From contig CAVOSX010000001.1 in assembly GCA_963699015.1 (NCBI GenBank), positions 372,001 through 436,000 on the forward strand: a stretch of 64,000 nt of DNA, given 5' to 3'. The position numbers and the translations under genes are program-made. How positions within the stretch are numbered: position 1 is the stretch's first letter; every line of letters starts with the position of its first letter. This document shows, one piece after another, positions 1-7,796 of this stretch. The notes beneath the pieces are model-generated. The model was not told the origin of the DNA and made no database searches. It saw nothing but the letters and a program-made list of their open reading frames with translations. Source of the stretch: PALSA-505 sp963699015 (GTDB lineage Bacteria; Actinomycetota; Actinomycetes; Streptosporangiales; Streptosporangiaceae).

Positions 1-190
1 GGACGAGAAAGGCGCGCTGGCCGTAACGGAACCCGGAGGCCCGTTCGGCATCCACGGCCACCGGGCCGCTGCCGCCCGCCAGCTCGCGGGTGGCCCAGGC
101 CAGCGCCTCGCCGGTCGTGACGACCGCGGGCACGCCATCACGCGGCTCCAGCAGCGGGACGACGTCGTCTTGCGGCAGGCCCTGCGTCAC
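1..190 (-). CDS. rnd: Ribonuclease D, N-terminal part (cut by window edge)
   Basis: Reading the minus strand from GTG at 190 gives 63 codons without a stop up to the window edge. The stretch VAVDAERASGFRYGQRAFLV is the start of the DEDD 3'-5' exonuclease domain of actinobacterial RNase D-like proteins, with the first catalytic Asp and Glu in the DAE motif. The family trims RNA 3' ends in the cytoplasm; the HRDC domain expected further on lies outside the window. The GTG overlaps the TGA of the DUF3000 gene (GTGA), which indicates translational coupling. DUF3000–RNase D adjacency is usual in actinomycetes. Confidence 0.85.
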   Translation of the reverse strand, partial: MTQGLPQDDVVPLLEPRDGVPAVVTTGEALAWATRELAGGSGPVAVDAERASGFRYGQRAFLV

Positions 191-831
191 GGGCGCCGCC
201 TGGGCCTCGGCAGCACGCTCACGCCCGCTGCGGCGGGCGGCAGCCCGGCCGCCGCGCACAGCGCGTCGCACCAGGCCGCGACGTGCCCGGCGAGCGGCGG
301 CGGGGCGGAAGGTGGCGGGCCCGACGGCGACCAGGACGCCCGCAGTTCCAGTTCGGTGGCCGTGGGCTCATCCTGCTTGCCGCCGAACCCCTCGGTGACC
401 ACCCTGGTCACGGTGCCGCTGGGCGCCGCGTACCCGACGGCGCGTGCGTCCAGCGCCTCGGTGAGCCAGCTCCAGCCCACCGTGCCGAGCAGCGGGTCGG
501 CCGCGATCTCCGGCTCGACGTCAGCCCGGATGTACGCGACAACCCGGAACGGGCCGCCCCAGCCCGGCTGGCCGTCAGGGTCATACAGCAGCACGAACCT
601 GCCCAGCGCGATGTCCGCCTGCTCCTGCGGCCCGGCGTCGGCCGCCCGGACCGTGGCCCCGATGGCCGCGGCGTGCGGGGCGAGCCGCCGCGGCGCGGGC
701 ACGTCCTCGAAGGCCACCTGAGGCCGCAGCGGCCGCTGCGCGTCGCAGCCAGCATGCAGATCGGCGACCGCGGCGTCAAAGACGGCGTCGGCGGTCGGGT
801 AGCCATGTCCTTCCTGGCCCGATGGCCTCAT
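187..831 (-). CDS. DUF3000 family protein
   Basis: A 214-residue protein matching the actinobacteria-specific DUF3000 family: central text such as GRFVLLYDPDGQPGWGGPFRVVAYIRADVE and VGWSWLTEALDARAV is typical in order and spacing. No catalytic motif or membrane segment is visible and the function is unknown. It is the upstream partner of the RNase D gene, with which it shares a GTGA stop/start overlap, and it lies near hemE as in Streptomyces. ATG at 831 is the start used; no strong ribosome-binding site is seen. Confidence 0.8.
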   Translation of the reverse strand: MRPSGQEGHGYPTADAVFDAAVADLHAGCDAQRPLRPQVAFEDVPAPRRLAPHAAAIGATVRAADAGPQEQADIALGRFVLLYDPDGQPGWGGPFRVVAYIRADVEPEIAADPLLGTVGWSWLTEALDARAVGYAAPSGTVTRVVTEGFGGKQDEPTATELELRASWSPSGPPPSAPPPLAGHVAAWCDALCAAAGLPPAAAGVSVLPRPRRRP

Positions 832-861
832 GAGCCGAGGGTACGACGCCGCCGCATCTTC

Positions 862-1089
862 TCATGCCACCCGGCCAGGCCAGTCGCGCCGGCCGACCCG
901 GTCAACCCGGCCAGTCGCGCCCGCCGCCAGGCCGGCGATGCCGATGAACAGGGCGTCACCGCACCCCGTGCATGCCCATTCCAGGCAGTCGCCATCCGGC
1001 GCGTCCGGGCAGCACCCCAGCCCTTCGTGCGGCTGGTCGAACAGCTGATCCTGGCCGCATTCGCTGCAGTAGCGGGTCATCTGGCCCAT
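862..1089 (-). CDS. Small zinc-ribbon protein (75 aa)
   Basis: The start is fixed by a strong Shine-Dalgarno AAGGAGGT eight nt before ATG 1089; a longer frame to 1161 lacks one. The protein carries CSEC at residues 7-10 and a second Cys pair near CTGC, with further CC and C residues between, consistent with a zinc ribbon. The Arg-rich tail may touch nucleic acid or be disordered. It is divergent from hemE, with about 130 bp between the starts. I do not recognise a named family. It could be a Zn-binding accessory protein; no function is assigned. Confidence 0.6.
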   Translation of the reverse strand: MGQMTRYCSECGQDQLFDQPHEGLGCCPDAPDGDCLEWACTGCGDALFIGIAGLAAGATGRVDRVGRRDWPGRVA

Positions 1090-1223
1090 CTCCGGCGACC
1101 TCCTTACCCAGATGCTGGCACGCTTTGCCGCCCGGAGGTTGGACCTGCTGCGGTGTGTCACGAATATGCTCTCGGATGCTTCCCCTGACCGGACGCGCAG
1201 CGCCCTGTGAGACGATCCCTGGT

Positions 1224-2276
1224 GTGAAGCCGCTCGCGGGCGAGTCGCCCTTCCTGCTGGCCTGCAGGCGCAAGCCGGTGCCCTATACGCCGGTCTGGTA
1301 CATGCGGCAGGCCGGCCGGTCGCTGCCCGAATACCGCGCCGCCCGGGCTGGGACAGGAATGCTCGAGGCCTGCTCGCGACCGGACATGATCGTGGAGATC
1401 ACCCTGCAGCCGCTGCGCCGGTACGAGGTGGACGCCGCCATCTTGTTCAGCGACATCGTCGTCCCGCTCAAGGCGATCGGGGTCGGGCTCGACATCCGCC
1501 CCGGCGTCGGGCCTGTGCTGGAGCATCCGCTGCGCGACGCGCGCGACGTGGAACGGCTGCGCAACCTGGAGCCAGGCGACGTTCCTTACGTGACCGAGGC
1601 GGTCCGGGCGCTGGTGGCCGAGCTGGGCGGGCGGCCGCTGATCGGCTTCGCCGGCGCTCCGTTCACCCTGGCGTCCTACCTGGTCGAGGGCGGCCCGTCG
1701 AAGACGCACGAGCGCACCAGGGCCCTCATGTACGGCGACCCACGGCTTTGGAACACGCTGATGGGGCGGCTGGCCGACATCACCCTGGCGTTCCTGCGGA
1801 TCCAGGTGGACGCCGGGGCCGCCGCGGTCCAGCTGTTCGACTCCTGGGTCGGCGTGATCGGCCCGGACGACTACCGGCGCGCCATCCTGCCGCATGGCCA
1901 GAAGATCTTCGACTCGCTGGCCGCTACCGGGGTGCCGCGCATTCACTTCGGAGTGGGAACCGGCGAGCTGCTCGGCCTGATGGGGGAGGCGGGCGCCGAC
2001 GTAGTCGGCGTTGACTGGCGGGTGCCCCTGGACCAGGCCGCGCGCCGGGTGGAGCCGGGCAAGGCGCTGCAGGGAAACCTGGACCCCGCGGTGCTGCTGG
2101 CTCCGTGGGAGGTCATCGAGGCCAAGGCCAAGGACGCGCTCGACCGCGGTCGAGCCGCCGAGGGCCACGTGTTCAACCTCGGCCACGGCGTGCTGCCGGA
2201 TACCGACCCCGGCGTGCTCGCCAGGCTGACCGACTACGTGCACACCCAGTCGGCCCGCCCCAACGGCGGCATCTGA
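1224..2276 (+). CDS. hemE: Uroporphyrinogen decarboxylase
   Basis: HemE decarboxylates the four acetate side chains of uroporphyrinogen III to give coproporphyrinogen III in cytoplasmic heme synthesis. With GTG 1224 the product is 350 aa, the normal size. The first signature PVWYMRQAGRSLPEYR is at residues 23-38, the catalytic Asp77 lies in LFSDIV, and the second signature GFAGAPFTLASYLVEGG follows near 140. An ATG at 1176 is in frame but would add 16 unlike-family residues. The other heme genes (hemG, hemQ) lie 4 kb downstream, separated by an HNH gene, a DUF4349 gene and a hydrolase/TetR pair. Confidence 0.95.
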   Translation: MKPLAGESPFLLACRRKPVPYTPVWYMRQAGRSLPEYRAARAGTGMLEACSRPDMIVEITLQPLRRYEVDAAILFSDIVVPLKAIGVGLDIRPGVGPVLEHPLRDARDVERLRNLEPGDVPYVTEAVRALVAELGGRPLIGFAGAPFTLASYLVEGGPSKTHERTRALMYGDPRLWNTLMGRLADITLAFLRIQVDAGAAAVQLFDSWVGVIGPDDYRRAILPHGQKIFDSLAATGVPRIHFGVGTGELLGLMGEAGADVVGVDWRVPLDQAARRVEPGKALQGNLDPAVLLAPWEVIEAKAKDALDRGRAAEGHVFNLGHGVLPDTDPGVLARLTDYVHTQSARPNGGI

Positions 2277-2292
2277 CGTTCCCGCGGGAACG
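2277..2292. repeat. Palindromic repeat copy 1 (CGTTCCCGCGGGAACG)
   Basis: A perfect 16-bp palindrome begins directly after the hemE TGA. Identical cores recur inside the next gene (2966-2987) and at 39375-39390, so it is a dispersed repeat rather than a simple terminator, although a hairpin here could also end hemE transcription. Confidence 0.75.
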
Positions 2293-2326
2293 CTGCCGCG
2301 GCCAGGGAATTGTCAGCCCGGGCCGC

Positions 2327-2332
2327 TAACCT
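2327..2332 (+). promoter_or_regulatory. Leaderless-type -10 box of the 13E12 HNH gene
   Basis: TAACCT stands 7 nt before ATG 2340, and no Shine-Dalgarno is present. This is the TANNNT-6/7 nt-start layout of leaderless actinobacterial mRNAs and favours ATG 2340 over the in-frame TTG at 2310. Confidence 0.45.
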
Positions 2333-2339
2333 CAAACAC

Positions 2340-3776
2340 ATGTTCGATCAACTGGCCTCGCAGTACCCTAGCCCTGACACCACCGCCGACCCGGCTCCGG
2401 CCGCGGCCAGCCGGCCGCTGGAGCAACTGGAATCGGAGATCTGCACGCTGGCTGGGCACCTGGCCGCGGCCAGCTGCCGGTTCCTGGCCCTGCTGGCCGA
2501 GTTCGACGCCCGCGAAGGCTGGGCGTCGTGGGACATGCCGTCCTGCGCGGCCTGGCTGTCGTGGAAGTGCCAGCTGTCGTCGGGCACCGCGCGCGAGCAC
2601 GTCCGCGTAGCCCGGGCGCTGACCGCGCTGCCGGTGATCCGGGGCGAGTTTGCCGCCGGGCGGTTCTCCTACGCCAAGGTGCGCGCGCTGACCCGGATCG
2701 CCACCCCGGACTCCGACCCGGACCTGGCCGAGATGGCCGGGCCGATGACAGCCAACCAGCTGGACCGGTTCGCCCGCGCGCACCGCACTGTCACCCAGAA
2801 CATGAGCGAGCAGGCGCAGCTGGCGAGGCGGCTGCGCTGGCGGCTCGAGGACGACGGCTCGCTGTTCTTGTCCGGGCACCTGCCGCCGGAGGACGGCGCG
2901 GCGGTCCTGACCGCGCTGCGCGCCGTGATCCACGACGCCGTCCCGGCCGGCCACGATGGCGATGACGGCGTTCCCGCGGGAACGCCGGCCAGCGGCGCGC
3001 AGGCTCCCGCGCCCGCGCGGCCGACGTCAACCAGCCTGGCTGACGCGCTGGTCGAGATCGCCGAGGCTTACATCGCAGCCAAGGCCCGGGCCGCGCAGAA
3101 CCCCGACGCCTACCAGGTCATCGTGCACGCCACCCCCGACGCCCTGGTCCCCGACGACCCGGCCCCCGATGCCGCCGCCGCGGATGATCACGGAGCCGGC
3201 GAGCGCGCCAGCCGGTGCCACGTCGAGGACGGCCCGGCGATCAGCCGCGCCGCGCTGCAGCAGATCGCCTGCGACGCCGTCTTGTCGTGGATCAGTCACG
3301 ACGCCCGCGGCAATGCGCTGGACGCCGGCCGCCGCCGCCGCGAGCCCACCCCGGCGATCCGCCGCGCGCTGCGCGACCGCGACCAGTGCCGGTGCCGGTT
3401 CCCCGGCTGCGGCCGCCGCGCCACCCAGGCGCACCACATCCGCTGGTGGCTGTATGGCGGGCACACCCGGCTGGACAACCTGATCTCGCTGTGCAAGTAC
3501 CATCACCGGCTGGTCCACCGGCGCGGCTACAGCATCGGCACCGCCGCTCCCGGCATGTTCACGTTCTTCCGGCCCGACGGCCAGCGCATCCCGGACAGCC
3601 CGCCGCTGCCCGAACCAGACGGGCCGCTGGGCGGCCAGCACGACGCGGAGATCACCCCCGGCACGATCGTGCCGCCCTGGTACGGCGAGCGGCTGGACCT
3701 GGACTACGCCATCGCCGTCCTGTTCGGCAACCAGCGAGCCCGCGAGGCCCGCCAGCAGGCCGCCCTGGCCGCCTGA
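2340..3776 (+). CDS. 13E12/DUF222 HNH endonuclease family protein
   Basis: 478 aa. The N-terminal two thirds are the DUF222 (REP13E12) region (WDMPSCAAWLSWKC, REHVRVARALTALP). The C-terminal HNH nuclease module contains a zinc-type CRCRFPGC, then AHHI and LCKYHHRLVH with the HH and N/H residues. The family is very common and multi-copy in mycobacteria and other actinomycetes; nuclease activity is predicted, the biological role unknown. Residues around 210-220 are encoded by a 22-bp palindrome identical in core to the one just upstream of the gene. The gene interrupts the usual hemE–hemG neighbourhood, which suggests insertion. Confidence 0.9.
   Translation: MFDQLASQYPSPDTTADPAPAAASRPLEQLESEICTLAGHLAAASCRFLALLAEFDAREGWASWDMPSCAAWLSWKCQLSSGTAREHVRVARALTALPVIRGEFAAGRFSYAKVRALTRIATPDSDPDLAEMAGPMTANQLDRFARAHRTVTQNMSEQAQLARRLRWRLEDDGSLFLSGHLPPEDGAAVLTALRAVIHDAVPAGHDGDDGVPAGTPASGAQAPAPARPTSTSLADALVEIAEAYIAAKARAAQNPDAYQVIVHATPDALVPDDPAPDAAAADDHGAGERASRCHVEDGPAISRAALQQIACDAVLSWISHDARGNALDAGRRRREPTPAIRRALRDRDQCRCRFPGCGRRATQAHHIRWWLYGGHTRLDNLISLCKYHHRLVHRRGYSIGTAAPGMFTFFRPDGQRIPDSPPLPEPDGPLGGQHDAEITPGTIVPPWYGERLDLDYAIAVLFGNQRAREARQQAALAA
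2966..2987. repeat. Palindromic repeat copy 2, inside the HNH gene
   Basis: A perfect 22-bp palindrome centred on TTCCCGCGGGAA, coding for part of the variable linker between DUF222 and the HNH module (…VPAGTPA…). Its 16-bp core is identical to copies 2277-2292 and 39375-39390. Confidence 0.75.
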
Positions 3777-3781
3777 AACGC

Positions 3782-4747
3782 TCAGCCAGCTCTGCGCCGC
3801 AGCCAGCGCCGCCCGCGCAGGCCGCGGTAGGCCAGGTAGCCGGCCAGCGCGCAGGCAGCGCCGATCGGCAGCACGGCGCCGAGCGTCCTGAGCAGCCAGG
3901 AGACCACCGCGACCAGCGCTGTCCAGCCCGCCTTCAGCCCGCCGATGAAGCCGCCCGCCGGCTGGGGGTGCTCGCTGGCGGGGTGCCCGGGCATGACCGG
4001 GCCGACCAGCCGCAGCGAGACCGTGGCATAGGTGACCTCGTGATTGAGTGCCCGCTGCCGCGACTGAAGCGCTTCCAGGGCGGATTCCTGCGCGTTGATC
4101 TGCTGCTGGACGGTGAGCAGGCTGCGGACCGACCCTGCGCGGGACAGCAGTGCGCGCAGTTGCGTGATGGCCGCCTGGGCCGAGGTCACCCGGCTGGCCG
4201 TGTCCGCTACATCCAGCGTGATGTCCTGCGCCTGCTGCCGCAGGGACGTCTGATGGCCCAGTCCGGCGAGCTCGCGGAGCGCGGCCGGGTAGGCGGTGAC
4301 CGGGATCTTCAGCCGGATGCTCGCCGCCGGGCGGCCGGGCTGGCCCTGCCGCAGCGCCGCGTCCTCCGCGGATACGTAGCCGCCGGCGTTGCCGGCGATC
4401 TGCGCCGCCCGCGCGGCCTGCTGGCCAACATCTCTCACGTGGACGGTCATGCTCGCCGTGTAGACGATGTCCTGCCCGGGCGGCGCCAGGCGGGTCACGC
4501 GGCCCGCGTTCTCCCGCTGGCCGCTGCTGCCCGCGCCGTTCGGGGCGGCCGGGACGACGGCACCGGCGGCACCGGGGGCGACGGCGGCCCGATGCCCTTG
4601 ACCCGCGGGGCCCGCCGGGGCCGCTGCCCCCGATGAGGACGTGGTCAACCCGGGTCCGCCGCATCCGGACAGCAGCACGGCGGCCGCGATGGCCAGCCCG
4701 ACGGTGACCGGCCCGAGTCGCGGATGCAGCGGCATTCGGTCTGGCAT
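3782..4747 (-). CDS. DUF4349 lipoprotein
   Basis: 321 aa with a lipoprotein signal peptide (hydrophobic residues 14-26, lipobox LLSGC, Cys29), an Ala/Gly/Pro-rich spacer, then a DUF4349 domain (YTASMTVHVRDV…, PVTAYPAALREL…). A helical part (DTASRVTSAQAAITQLRALL…) is probably coiled coil. A C-terminal membrane helix (TLGAVLPIGAACALAGYLAY) is followed by a basic tail. DUF4349 proteins are lipid-anchored plus membrane-spanning envelope proteins of unknown function. The gene converges on the HNH gene with a 5-bp gap and is not expected in a heme operon. Confidence 0.85.
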   Translation of the reverse strand: MPDRMPLHPRLGPVTVGLAIAAAVLLSGCGGPGLTTSSSGAAAPAGPAGQGHRAAVAPGAAGAVVPAAPNGAGSSGQRENAGRVTRLAPPGQDIVYTASMTVHVRDVGQQAARAAQIAGNAGGYVSAEDAALRQGQPGRPAASIRLKIPVTAYPAALRELAGLGHQTSLRQQAQDITLDVADTASRVTSAQAAITQLRALLSRAGSVRSLLTVQQQINAQESALEALQSRQRALNHEVTYATVSLRLVGPVMPGHPASEHPQPAGGFIGGLKAGWTALVAVVSWLLRTLGAVLPIGAACALAGYLAYRGLRGRRWLRRRAG

Positions 4748-4813
4748 GCAGGTGCGACGCCCCCCGGTCTGCCGCCGGTTCCCTGCCGCTGATAACGGCT
4801 GATAACGATCACG

Positions 4814-5662
4814 CTACGAACCGGTGGCCAGGCTGGTTTGGCGGACGAACTCGCGGATCACCCGCGCGAAAGCGGCGGGCTGGTCGCGCATGATGAGCGT
4901 GTAGCTGTCCGGTATCTCGACGAGCCTGGCGGCTGGCAGCAGCTCGGCCAGGCGCCGGCCGTGTTCAGGCCGCTGGACGCGGTCTTCGGGGGCCCAGACG
5001 ACCAGCGCGGGGCGGTCGAAGCAGGCTAGCCGCCCGCAGACCTGCAGCATCTGGCGGCGGCGCGCGCTGGCGGCGTACTTGCGCAGGTCACGGCGGACGC
5101 CGCGGCGGGTTTGCAGCGGCTCGAGGCAGCGGTCAACCAGCACGGCCGGCAGTGGCCGCTTGCTCATCCAGCCGAGCGTGACGGGCAGCCGGCGCACCGG
5201 GCGCAGCCGCATCGCCTGGGCCGCGAGCAGGATCCCGCCGGGGATCATGGCGACGAGCCGCAGGTTCTTGCCCGGCAGGCCCGGCGGGTAGTTCCCGAAC
5301 GCCTCGCAGGAAGAGATCACCAGGCGGGCGACTCGCGGGGGCTGGCTGCCCGCCAGCGCCAGCGCGGCCGCGTGATCGTTCTGCACGAGCGTCACGTCGC
5401 GGAGATCGAGGCGTTCAATCAGCTCGCCGACCATCCGGCCGAAGCCGTTCAGCGAGAGATCCGCATCGGCGCGCATCGGCTGGCGGTGTGAGCCGAGGGG
5501 CAGGGTCGGAACGATGCACCGGTGATCGCGGCCCAGGTCGGCCGTGACGGGATCCCACACCGACCCGTCCAGCAAGACCCCGCCGAGCAAGACGACCACC
5601 GGGCCGCCGGTGCCGGTGTCTTCGTAGTCGATCGTCCCGGCCGTCAGCTCTACCGCGGGCAT
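4814..5662 (-). CDS. Alpha/beta hydrolase
   Basis: 282 aa; ATG 5662 follows GGAGG by five nt. Alpha/beta-hydrolase fold: oxyanion region LLGGVLLDGSVWDPV near residue 25, and a nucleophile elbow that reads VQNDHAAALAL, so Asp replaces Ser as in dehalogenase/epoxide-hydrolase branches. The acid Asp sits in VVWAPEDRVQ. The usual C-terminal His is not evident (PDSYTLIMRDQP); this variant tail is known from uncharacterised actinobacterial hydrolases. The substrate is unknown. It is divergent from a TetR gene with a shared palindromic operator, so it is the likely target of that repressor. Confidence 0.8.
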   Translation of the reverse strand: MPAVELTAGTIDYEDTGTGGPVVVLLGGVLLDGSVWDPVTADLGRDHRCIVPTLPLGSHRQPMRADADLSLNGFGRMVGELIERLDLRDVTLVQNDHAAALALAGSQPPRVARLVISSCEAFGNYPPGLPGKNLRLVAMIPGGILLAAQAMRLRPVRRLPVTLGWMSKRPLPAVLVDRCLEPLQTRRGVRRDLRKYAASARRRQMLQVCGRLACFDRPALVVWAPEDRVQRPEHGRRLAELLPAARLVEIPDSYTLIMRDQPAAFARVIREFVRQTSLATGS

Positions 5663-5672
5663 CGGGGCCTCC

Positions 5673-5692
5673 ACTAGATAGATCGATCTAGT
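5673..5692. promoter_or_regulatory. Probable TetR operator
   Basis: A 20-bp AT-rich inverted repeat (ACTAGAT-6-ATCTAGT) with a second nested palindrome TAGATCGATCTA lies between the divergent hydrolase and TetR genes. It is the only such element in this GC-rich region and overlaps the promoter zone of both. Confidence 0.6.
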
Positions 5693-5703
5693 AATTGGCA
5701 CGC

Positions 5704-5709
5704 TAACAT
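5704..5709 (+). promoter_or_regulatory. Leaderless-type -10 box of the TetR gene
   Basis: TAACAT is 7 nt before ATG 5717. The operator 5673-5692 lies just upstream, where -35 would be, which fits autorepression. Confidence 0.45.
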
Positions 5710-5716
5710 GAGCGGC

Positions 5717-6343
5717 ATGGCTTCCGGCACCAGGGCCCGGATCGTGCAGCGAAGCGCCGAGCTGTTCCGGCGCCAGGGTTACACGGGCACGGGCGTCAAG
5801 CAGATCGTCGGCGAGGCGGGCGCGCCGTTCGGATCGGTGTACCACTTCTTCCCCGGCGGCAAGGAGCAGCTCGGCGCGGAAGTCATCCGCTGGTCCGGCG
5901 CGATCTACGGGCAGCTGATCGACGCGTTCTTCGAGCCGGGCGCCGACCCGGCGGCAGCGGCCGGCGCCTTCTTCGCCGCCGCCGCCGGCACGCTGGAAGA
6001 GACCGGCTACGCCGACGCGTGTCCGATCGCCACGGTCGCGCTGGAGGTATCCAGCACCAGCGAGCCGATGCGGCAGGCGTGCGCGGAAGTGTTCGACGGC
6101 TGGATCCAGGCCGCGGCAGGCCGCCTCGCCGCCTGCGGCATCGCGCCTGACCGGGCCAGGTCGCTCGCGATCATGATGCTCACTTCCCTGGAAGGCGCGT
6201 TCGTGCTGGCCCGCGCGCTGCGCAGCACGGAGCCGCTGGACGTTGCGGGCGCCGCGGCTACGGCCGCGGTCCGCGAGGCGGTGCGGGGGCGGACCGTGCG
6301 CGCTGACCCGCCGCGGGCGGACTGGCGGCATGATGCGCGCTGA
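5717..6343 (+). CDS. TetR/AcrR family regulator (LmrA/YxaF-like)
   Basis: 208 aa. The N-terminal helix-turn-helix (RIVQRSAELFRRQGYTGTG, then VKQIVGEAGAPFGSVYHFFPGGKEQL) matches the LmrA/YxaF branch; the C-terminal ligand domain includes GYADACPIATVALEVSS. It binds DNA as a dimer and is normally released by a small ligand. ATG 5717 is preferred (leaderless spacing); ATG 5708 is possible. It diverges from the hydrolase, and its end overlaps the hemG start by 14 bp, so hemG, hemQ and this regulator may share a transcript. Confidence 0.85.
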   Translation: MASGTRARIVQRSAELFRRQGYTGTGVKQIVGEAGAPFGSVYHFFPGGKEQLGAEVIRWSGAIYGQLIDAFFEPGADPAAAAGAFFAAAAGTLEETGYADACPIATVALEVSSTSEPMRQACAEVFDGWIQAAAGRLAACGIAPDRARSLAIMMLTSLEGAFVLARALRSTEPLDVAGAAATAAVREAVRGRTVRADPPRADWRHDAR

Positions 6344-7796
6344 CAACCCGTGGCGGGTGGCGGTGGTGGGCGGCGGCATCGCCGGGCTGGCCGCGGCGTA
6401 CTTCCTGCGGGACGCCGCCGCGGTCACCGTGTTCGAGGGCTCTGCCCGGCTCGGCGGCAAGCTGGCGGCCTCCGAGGTGGCCGGGATCGCGGCCGACGAG
6501 GGCGCGGAGGCCCTGCTGGCCCGGCGGCCCGAGGGCACCGGCCTGATCCGCGCGGTGGGCCTGGCCGGCCAGCTCGTCACCCCGGGCACCACGTCGGCGC
6601 GCATCTGGACCCGCGGCGGGTTCCATCCGCTGCCCGAACGGCAGCTGATGGGAGTCCCGTCCGACTTCGGCGCGCTGGCCCGCGCGGGCGTCCTGTCGGC
6701 GGCCGGCCTGGACCGGGCCAGGCTCGACGCGGAGCTGCCCGCCACGCCGATCGACGGCGACGTACCGGTCGCGGCCGCGGTCTCGGCGAGGTTCGGCCCA
6801 GAGGTCGTGGACCGGCTGGTGGATCCGCTGCTCGGCGGGGTGTACGCGGGCCGCAGCGAGGACCTGTCATTCGAGGCGACGCTGCCCGGCCTGGCCGCGG
6901 CGGCCCGCGCGCACCGCTCGCTGGCCGAGGCCGCGGGCACCCTGCTGCCGCCGCCGGCCGCGGGCCCGGGTGACGGCCCCGTCTTCGTCACGCTGGCCGG
7001 CGGCCTCGGCGCGCTGCCCCCGGCCGTGGCCGCGGCGTCCGGGGCACGGCTGCGCACCGGGTGCATGGTCCGGGAGATTGTCCGCATACCGAACGGCTGG
7101 CGGCTGGTCACCGGGCCCGCCAGCCGGCCCGAGACCGTGCAGGCCGACGCGGTCATCCTGGCCGTGCCCGCCCGGCCGGCCAGCAGGCTGCTGGCCGGGA
7201 TCGCCGGCGGCGCGGCGGCGGCGCTCGGCGAGATCCGCTACGCGAGCATGGCGATCGTCACGCTGGCCTACCCGCGCGCGGCGTTCGCCGCGCCGCTGGC
7301 CGGCAGCGGCTACCTGGTGCCGGCCGTGGACGGGCGGGCGGTCAAGGCGGTCACCTTCAGCACCGTCAAGTGGCCGCACCTGCTGTCTGCCCAGCGCGAG
7401 CGCCAGGGTCGCGGCGCCCTGCACGTGGTCAGGTGCTCGGTCGGCCGGATCGGCGAGGAGGCGATCCTGCAGCAGGACGACGCCGAGCTGGCCGCGCTGG
7501 CGGCCCGGGAGTTCGCGGTCGCCACCGGGGTCAGCGGGCCGCCCGCCGAGGTCAGGGTGACCCGGTGGGGCGGGGGCCTGCCGCAGTACAGCGTGGGGCA
7601 CCTGGACCGGGTGGCGCGGATCCGGGCCGCGGTCGCGGCCCAGCCGGGCCTGGCCGTGTGCGGCGCCGCCTACGACGGCCTCGGCATCCCGGCCTGCATC
7701 GCCACCGCGCAGGCGGCGGCCGGGCAGGTGCTTGAGCACCTTGACAATCGCGGCGGGGGCGATGGAAAGACCACGATCGCCGATGACGGACAATGA
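6330..7796 (+). CDS. hemG: Coproporphyrinogen III oxidase (CgoX/HemY type)
   Basis: 488 aa FAD enzyme of the coproporphyrin-dependent heme route, which oxidises coproporphyrinogen III to coproporphyrin III. The FAD-binding GGGIAG is at residues 14-19, followed by LGGKL; the C-terminal substrate/FAD closure is seen in GLPQYSVGHLDRV and YDGLGIPACIATAQ. Length and motifs fit actinobacterial HemY/CgoX. ATG 6330 or 6333 starts inside the end of the TetR gene; the 3' end overlaps hemQ. Older annotation would call it protoporphyrinogen oxidase; the neighbouring hemQ supports the copro route. Confidence 0.92.
   Translation: MMRADNPWRVAVVGGGIAGLAAAYFLRDAAAVTVFEGSARLGGKLAASEVAGIAADEGAEALLARRPEGTGLIRAVGLAGQLVTPGTTSARIWTRGGFHPLPERQLMGVPSDFGALARAGVLSAAGLDRARLDAELPATPIDGDVPVAAAVSARFGPEVVDRLVDPLLGGVYAGRSEDLSFEATLPGLAAAARAHRSLAEAAGTLLPPPAAGPGDGPVFVTLAGGLGALPPAVAAASGARLRTGCMVREIVRIPNGWRLVTGPASRPETVQADAVILAVPARPASRLLAGIAGGAAAALGEIRYASMAIVTLAYPRAAFAAPLAGSGYLVPAVDGRAVKAVTFSTVKWPHLLSAQRERQGRGALHVVRCSVGRIGEEAILQQDDAELAALAAREFAVATGVSGPPAEVRVTRWGGGLPQYSVGHLDRVARIRAAVAAQPGLAVCGAAYDGLGIPACIATAQAAAGQVLEHLDNRGGGDGKTTIADDGQ

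Noticed and set aside
2277..2292. The palindrome as a ParB parS site
   Set aside because: The sequence is unlike the conserved parS consensus TGTTTCACGTGAAACA, and the nearby ParA lacks a ParB partner.
5663..7156. A long upstream extension of the minus-strand hydrolase frame
   Set aside because: It runs antisense through the TetR and hemG genes, and the GGAGG-preceded ATG 5662 gives the normal hydrolase length.
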